Assembly: GCA_035276085.1 (NCBI GenBank) | Contig: DATELY010000217.1 | Coordinates: forward strand, 1 to 7,751 | DNA length: 7,751 nt | Reading direction: 5' to 3' | Source of the DNA: DATELY01 sp035276085 | Lineage (GTDB): Bacteria; Pseudomonadota; Gammaproteobacteria; Steroidobacterales; Steroidobacteraceae | Shown: positions 5,286-7,751 of the stretch, one piece after another | Layout of the letters: every line of letters begins with the position of its first letter | How positions within the stretch are numbered: the stretch's first letter is position 1 | Notes under the pieces: generated by a model | What the model was told of the DNA's origin: nothing | The model's input: only the letters and a program-made list of their open reading frames with translations | Database searches by the model: none | Translations under genes and position numbers: made by a program

Positions 5286-5852
5286 CACCGCTTCGCCGCC
5301 ATCACCCGCAAAGAAACGCTCATCCACCGGCTTGTGCTTCAGAATCTCCTCCCGCGTGAGTCCCTGCAGCTCATGCGGAAACACCAGCCACTGATCCGTC
5401 GCACGTACGTAGTAGTCCGGTGTCAGCGCGCTGCGATTGCGCGCCGGTCTGTAATACACGGCAGCAATCCGAATCTGCTCGGGCAGATTGCGTCGGCAGC
5501 GACGTTCCAATTCGGCAATGATCGCCTCCAGGCTGCGGCCGGAATCGATGACGTCATCGATGAGCAGCAAGCGATCCTCGAAGGTGAGGCGCGAGACGAG
5601 ATAGTCGATCGCGTGTACGCGGACGGTCTTCGATTGCCGGTCGATGCCCGTGTACGAAGAAGTGCGGATCGAGATGTGATCGCACTCGATCCCGTTGTAC
5701 TCCAGCACCTCCTGCACACTGATGCCGATCGGTGCTCCGCCGCGCCAGATGCCGACGAGAAACGTCGGCTTGAACCCGCTGCGCACGATCTGCACACCGA
5801 GCTCGAATGAATCGCGCAGCAGGGAATCGGCGGTGATGAAGTATTTGTCCAT
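5274..5852 (-). CDS. Purine-type phosphoribosyltransferase (hypoxanthine phosphoribosyltransferase-like)
   Basis: The protein has 192 residues and begins MDKYFITADSLLRDSFELGV. The type I PRTase core is clear: FLVGIWRGGAPIG (31-43, the PPi loop region), the flexible-loop segment around SIRTSSYTGI (61-70), and the PRPP-binding motif LLLIDDVIDSGRS (95-107) with its paired acidic residues. YYRPARNRS and DQWLVFPHEL (153-162) resemble the purine-binding C-terminal part of hypoxanthine/xanthine enzymes. Expected reaction: purine base plus PRPP gives the nucleoside monophosphate and pyrophosphate, in the cytoplasm (purine salvage). Base specificity cannot be read from the sequence, so no symbol is given. 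The last residues VPPP and the stop codon lie inside the palindrome array, so the natural C-terminus was probably altered by its insertion. No Shine-Dalgarno sequence is seen before the ATG. Confidence 0.85.
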   Translation of the reverse strand: MDKYFITADSLLRDSFELGVQIVRSGFKPTFLVGIWRGGAPIGISVQEVLEYNGIECDHISIRTSSYTGIDRQSKTVRVHAIDYLVSRLTFEDRLLLIDDVIDSGRSLEAIIAELERRCRRNLPEQIRIAAVYYRPARNRSALTPDYYVRATDQWLVFPHELQGLTREEILKHKPVDERFFAGDGGEAVPPP

Positions 5853-5855
5853 GGG

Positions 5856-5974
5856 ACGGCCAACGGGCTACGGTCAGAGGGTAGCAGCCGATAGCCAACA
5901 GCTAACGACCAGAGGTGAGCATGTCCGCTGACCTTTCTGGCCGTTGACCGTCAGCCGTTTACCGGTTACCGCCT
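5856..5974. repeat. Two inverted blocks of degenerate 7-base repeats
   Basis: Read on the plus strand from 5856 in steps of seven: ACGGCCA, ACGGGCT, ACGGTCA, GAGGGTA, GCAGCCG, ATAGCCA, ACAGCTA, ACGACCA, GAGGTGA (to 5918). A second block, 5940-5974, reads GCCGTTG, ACCGTCA, GCCGTTT, ACCGGTT, ACCGCCT, the reverse-complement sense of the first. About 21 unpatterned bases separate them. The repeat fills the whole gap between malate synthase and the phosphoribosyltransferase and runs into the malate synthase stop codon (5959-5961). Degenerate heptamer repeats of this style occur between genes in several bacterial groups; their function is unknown. Confidence 0.6.
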
Positions 5975-7751
5975 TTCACTTGCCGCCTCAACGCATGCAG
6001 CAACGGTTCCGTATAGCCGTTCGGCTGCTCAGTGCCCTTGAAGACCAGATCGTGGGCGGCGGCGTAAGCGAGACTCTTCTCGAAGTTCGGTGCCATCGGT
6101 TTGTAGAGCGGATCGCCTGCGTTCTGCTTGTCCACGACAGCGGCCATGCGCTGCAAGGTTTCTTCGACCTGTGCGGCGGTGCAGATGCCGTGACGCAACC
6201 AGTTCGCCACGTGCTGGCTGGAGATACGCAGCGTGGCGCGATCTTCCATCAGGCCGACGTTGTGGATATCCGGCACCTTCGAGCAGCCGATGCCTTGATC
6301 GACCCAGCGCACGACGTAGCCGAGGATGCCCTGGCAGTTGTTGTCGAGCTCTTGCCGGATGTCTTGTGCCGACAGCTTCGTATCGCCCAGCAACGGCAGT
6401 TTGAGAATGTCGTCGATGGAGGCCGGCTTGCGGCTGGCCAGTTCCTTCTGACGCGCGAACACATCGACCTGGTGATAGTGCAGGGCATGCAACGTCGCCG
6501 CGGTGGGTGAGGGCACCCATGCAGTCGTGGCACCCGCTTTCGGATGGCCGATCTTCTGCTCGAGCATTGCGCCCATGAGATCCGGCATGGCCCACATACC
6601 CTTGCCGATCTGCGCGCGCCCGGGCAGGCCGCATGCGAGGCCGACGTCCACGTTGCGATCTTCGTACGCGAGAATCCACGGCTGCTGCTTCATCACCGCT
6701 TTGCGCACCATCGGACCGGCTTCCATGCTGGTGTGGATGTCATCGCCCGTGCGATCGAGGAAGCCGGTGTTGATGAAGACGACGCGGTCACGAGCGGCCG
6801 CGATGCAGGCCTTCAAATTGAGTGTCGTGCGACGCTCTTCATCCATGATGCCGAGCTTGATCGTATTACGCGGCAGCCCAAGCAGATCTTCGATGGCACC
6901 GAACAGCTCGACCGTGAACGCTGCTTCATCGGGACCGTGCATCTTCGGCTTCACGATGTAGATGCTGCCCGTGCGCGAGTTGCGATGGCGGCCCAGTCCC
7001 TTCACGTCGTGTAGGGCAATCAGCGAGGTGATCGCGCCGTCCAAAATGCCTTCGGGTACTTCACGGCCCTGCGAATCGAGCGCTGCATTCGTCGTCATGA
7101 GGTGACCGACGTTGCGCACGAACAGAAGGCTGCGACCGGATAGCACGAGCTCGCCACCCGCAGGTGTCGTGTACTTGCGATCGGCATTCAACTCCCGGCG
7201 CATGCGCTTGCCGCCCTTCTCGAACTCATCGGCGAGGTCGCCGCGCATGAGGCCGAGCCAGTTGCTGTACACGAGCGTCTTATCTTCGGCGTCGACGGCC
7301 GCGATGGAATCTTCGCAATCCTGAATCGTGGTCACTGCGGCTTCGAGCAGGATGTCCTTCACGCCCGCCGCATCCGTGGCACCGATGGAGTGCTTGCGGT
7401 CGATCTGGATCTCGAAGTGCAGGCCATTGTTCTTGAGCAGCACGATACTGGGCGCCTCGGCGCTGCCCACGAACCCCGCCAACTGACCGGGTCGGGCGAG
7501 ACCGCTCTTGCTGCCATCCTTCAAAGTGACTTGCAGAGCGCCCGCGACAATCGCGTAGCTCGTCGCATCCGCATGGCTACCGCGGGCCAACGGTGCCGAT
7601 TCGTCGAGGAACCGGCGCGCGAACGCGATCACTTTGGCGCCGCGTGTCGGGTTGTATGCGCCTGCGCGCTGGGCGCCGCCTTCTTCGGCAATCACATCCG
7701 TGCCGTAGAGCGCGTCATAAAGACTGCCCCAGCGCGCATTCAGCGCATTCA
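5959..7751 (-). CDS. glcB: Malate synthase G, N-terminus beyond the window
   Basis: The visible part is about 596 residues; the family is about 720, so roughly the first 130 are off the right edge. The frame stays open to the last base: the window edge encodes LNARWGSLYDALYGTD, a known malate synthase G segment, so the GTG at 7693-7695 is an internal valine. The enzyme condenses glyoxylate with acetyl-CoA to give malate and CoA in the cytoplasm, in the glyoxylate/glycolate pathway. Active-site segments are intact: the catalytic arginine region NSRTGSIYIVKPKMHGP, GIMDEERRT (metal-binding Glu), FLDRTGDDIHTSMEAGPM (metal-binding Asp) and the C-terminal VDKQNAGDP with the catalytic-base Asp. QIGKGMWAMPDLM, WVPSPTAATLHALHYHQ and QPNGYTEPLLHALR are also typical. 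There are no frameshifts. Its stop lies in the 7-base repeat block; the next gene on the same strand starts 106 bases on. Confidence 0.97.
   Translation of the reverse strand, partial: NALNARWGSLYDALYGTDVIAEEGGAQRAGAYNPTRGAKVIAFARRFLDESAPLARGSHADATSYAIVAGALQVTLKDGSKSGLARPGQLAGFVGSAEAPSIVLLKNNGLHFEIQIDRKHSIGATDAAGVKDILLEAAVTTIQDCEDSIAAVDAEDKTLVYSNWLGLMRGDLADEFEKGGKRMRRELNADRKYTTPAGGELVLSGRSLLFVRNVGHLMTTNAALDSQGREVPEGILDGAITSLIALHDVKGLGRHRNSRTGSIYIVKPKMHGPDEAAFTVELFGAIEDLLGLPRNTIKLGIMDEERRTTLNLKACIAAARDRVVFINTGFLDRTGDDIHTSMEAGPMVRKAVMKQQPWILAYEDRNVDVGLACGLPGRAQIGKGMWAMPDLMGAMLEQKIGHPKAGATTAWVPSPTAATLHALHYHQVDVFARQKELASRKPASIDDILKLPLLGDTKLSAQDIRQELDNNCQGILGYVVRWVDQGIGCSKVPDIHNVGLMEDRATLRISSQHVANWLRHGICTAAQVEETLQRMAAVVDKQNAGDPLYKPMAPNFEKSLAYAAAHDLVFKGTEQPNGYTEPLLHALRRQVKGGNR

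Larger units (their letters stand above)
5117..5287. repeat. Array of three GC-rich palindromes with terminal 42-bp perfect inverted repeats
   Basis: Three palindromic units are centred on CTGCGCA at 5141, 5198 and 5256, a period of 57-58 bases. The outer units (5117-5158 and 5246-5287) are perfect 42-base reverse complements of each other. The middle one (about 5189-5220) is a diverged copy with shorter arms. The spacers also resemble one another (GGTCGATTCTGGAATC against GGTTCGGATCTGAATC), so the array probably grew by duplication. Such CCCTCCCC...GGGGAGGG palindromes are dispersed intergenic repeats in many high-GC proteobacteria. Here they separate the phosphoribosyltransferase gene from the sigma module and could act as a transcription barrier. 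Confidence 0.88.

Noticed and set aside
5117..5287. CRISPR-like array
   Set aside because: Only three units in mixed orientation, with palindromic GC-rich units and similar spacers; no cas genes. It is a palindromic intergenic repeat.
6029..6679. Long minus-strand frame within malate synthase, and plus-strand frames at 5944-6510 and 6503-7014
   Set aside because: All lie inside the conserved malate synthase G reading frame and lack recognisable protein sequence.
7693..7695. GTG as a start codon for malate synthase
   Set aside because: The frame continues upstream to the window edge with conserved residues (ARWGSLYDALYGTD).

Overview
The window looks like chromosomal DNA of a GC-rich gammaproteobacterium, perhaps from the Xanthomonadales/Nevskiales/Steroidobacter neighbourhood. 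This rests on base composition, the malate synthase G and phosphoribosyltransferase sequences, and the many GC-rich intergenic palindromes; it is an inference, not a taxonomic match. Apart from the first 168 bases and one small antitoxin-like gene, every gene is on the minus strand. It therefore reads from right (7751) to left in transcription order.

Left part (1-1611): the tail of a probable secreted protein on the plus strand. A Phd/YefM-type antitoxin and RelE/ParE-type toxin pair lies on the minus strand. Divergent from it is a lone 67-residue addiction-module component (PF09720-like) with no toxin gene behind it.

Middle (1612-2469): a cytoplasmic protein with a long coiled coil and a C-terminal FHA phosphopeptide-binding domain.

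Core of interest (2630-5074): a complete ECF42-type sigma factor module. A DGPF/YCII protein gene (4652-5017) is followed by the 426-residue sigma factor with its large C-terminal extension (3216-4496). Next comes a previously untracked 43-residue membrane peptide starting MCPAC (3011-3142), then a second DGPF/YCII protein (2630-2998). Two promoter-like sites, each TGTCGG-N17-CGTC, lie upstream of the first DGPF gene (5048-5074) and of the small peptide gene (3175-3201). They closely resemble the promoter consensus I recall for ECF42. The simplest reading is an autoregulatory circuit: the sigma factor drives two transcription units, one encoding a DGPF protein and possibly the sigma factor itself, the other the CPxC peptide and the second DGPF protein.

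Right part (5117-7751): an array of three GC-rich palindromes containing G-quadruplex motifs, which runs over the stop codon of a phosphoribosyltransferase gene (5274-5852). Then comes a block of degenerate 7-base repeats, and the C-terminal four-fifths of malate synthase G (glcB), which runs off the window. The gene-free stretches are all shorter than 300 bases, and their contents are listed as features.
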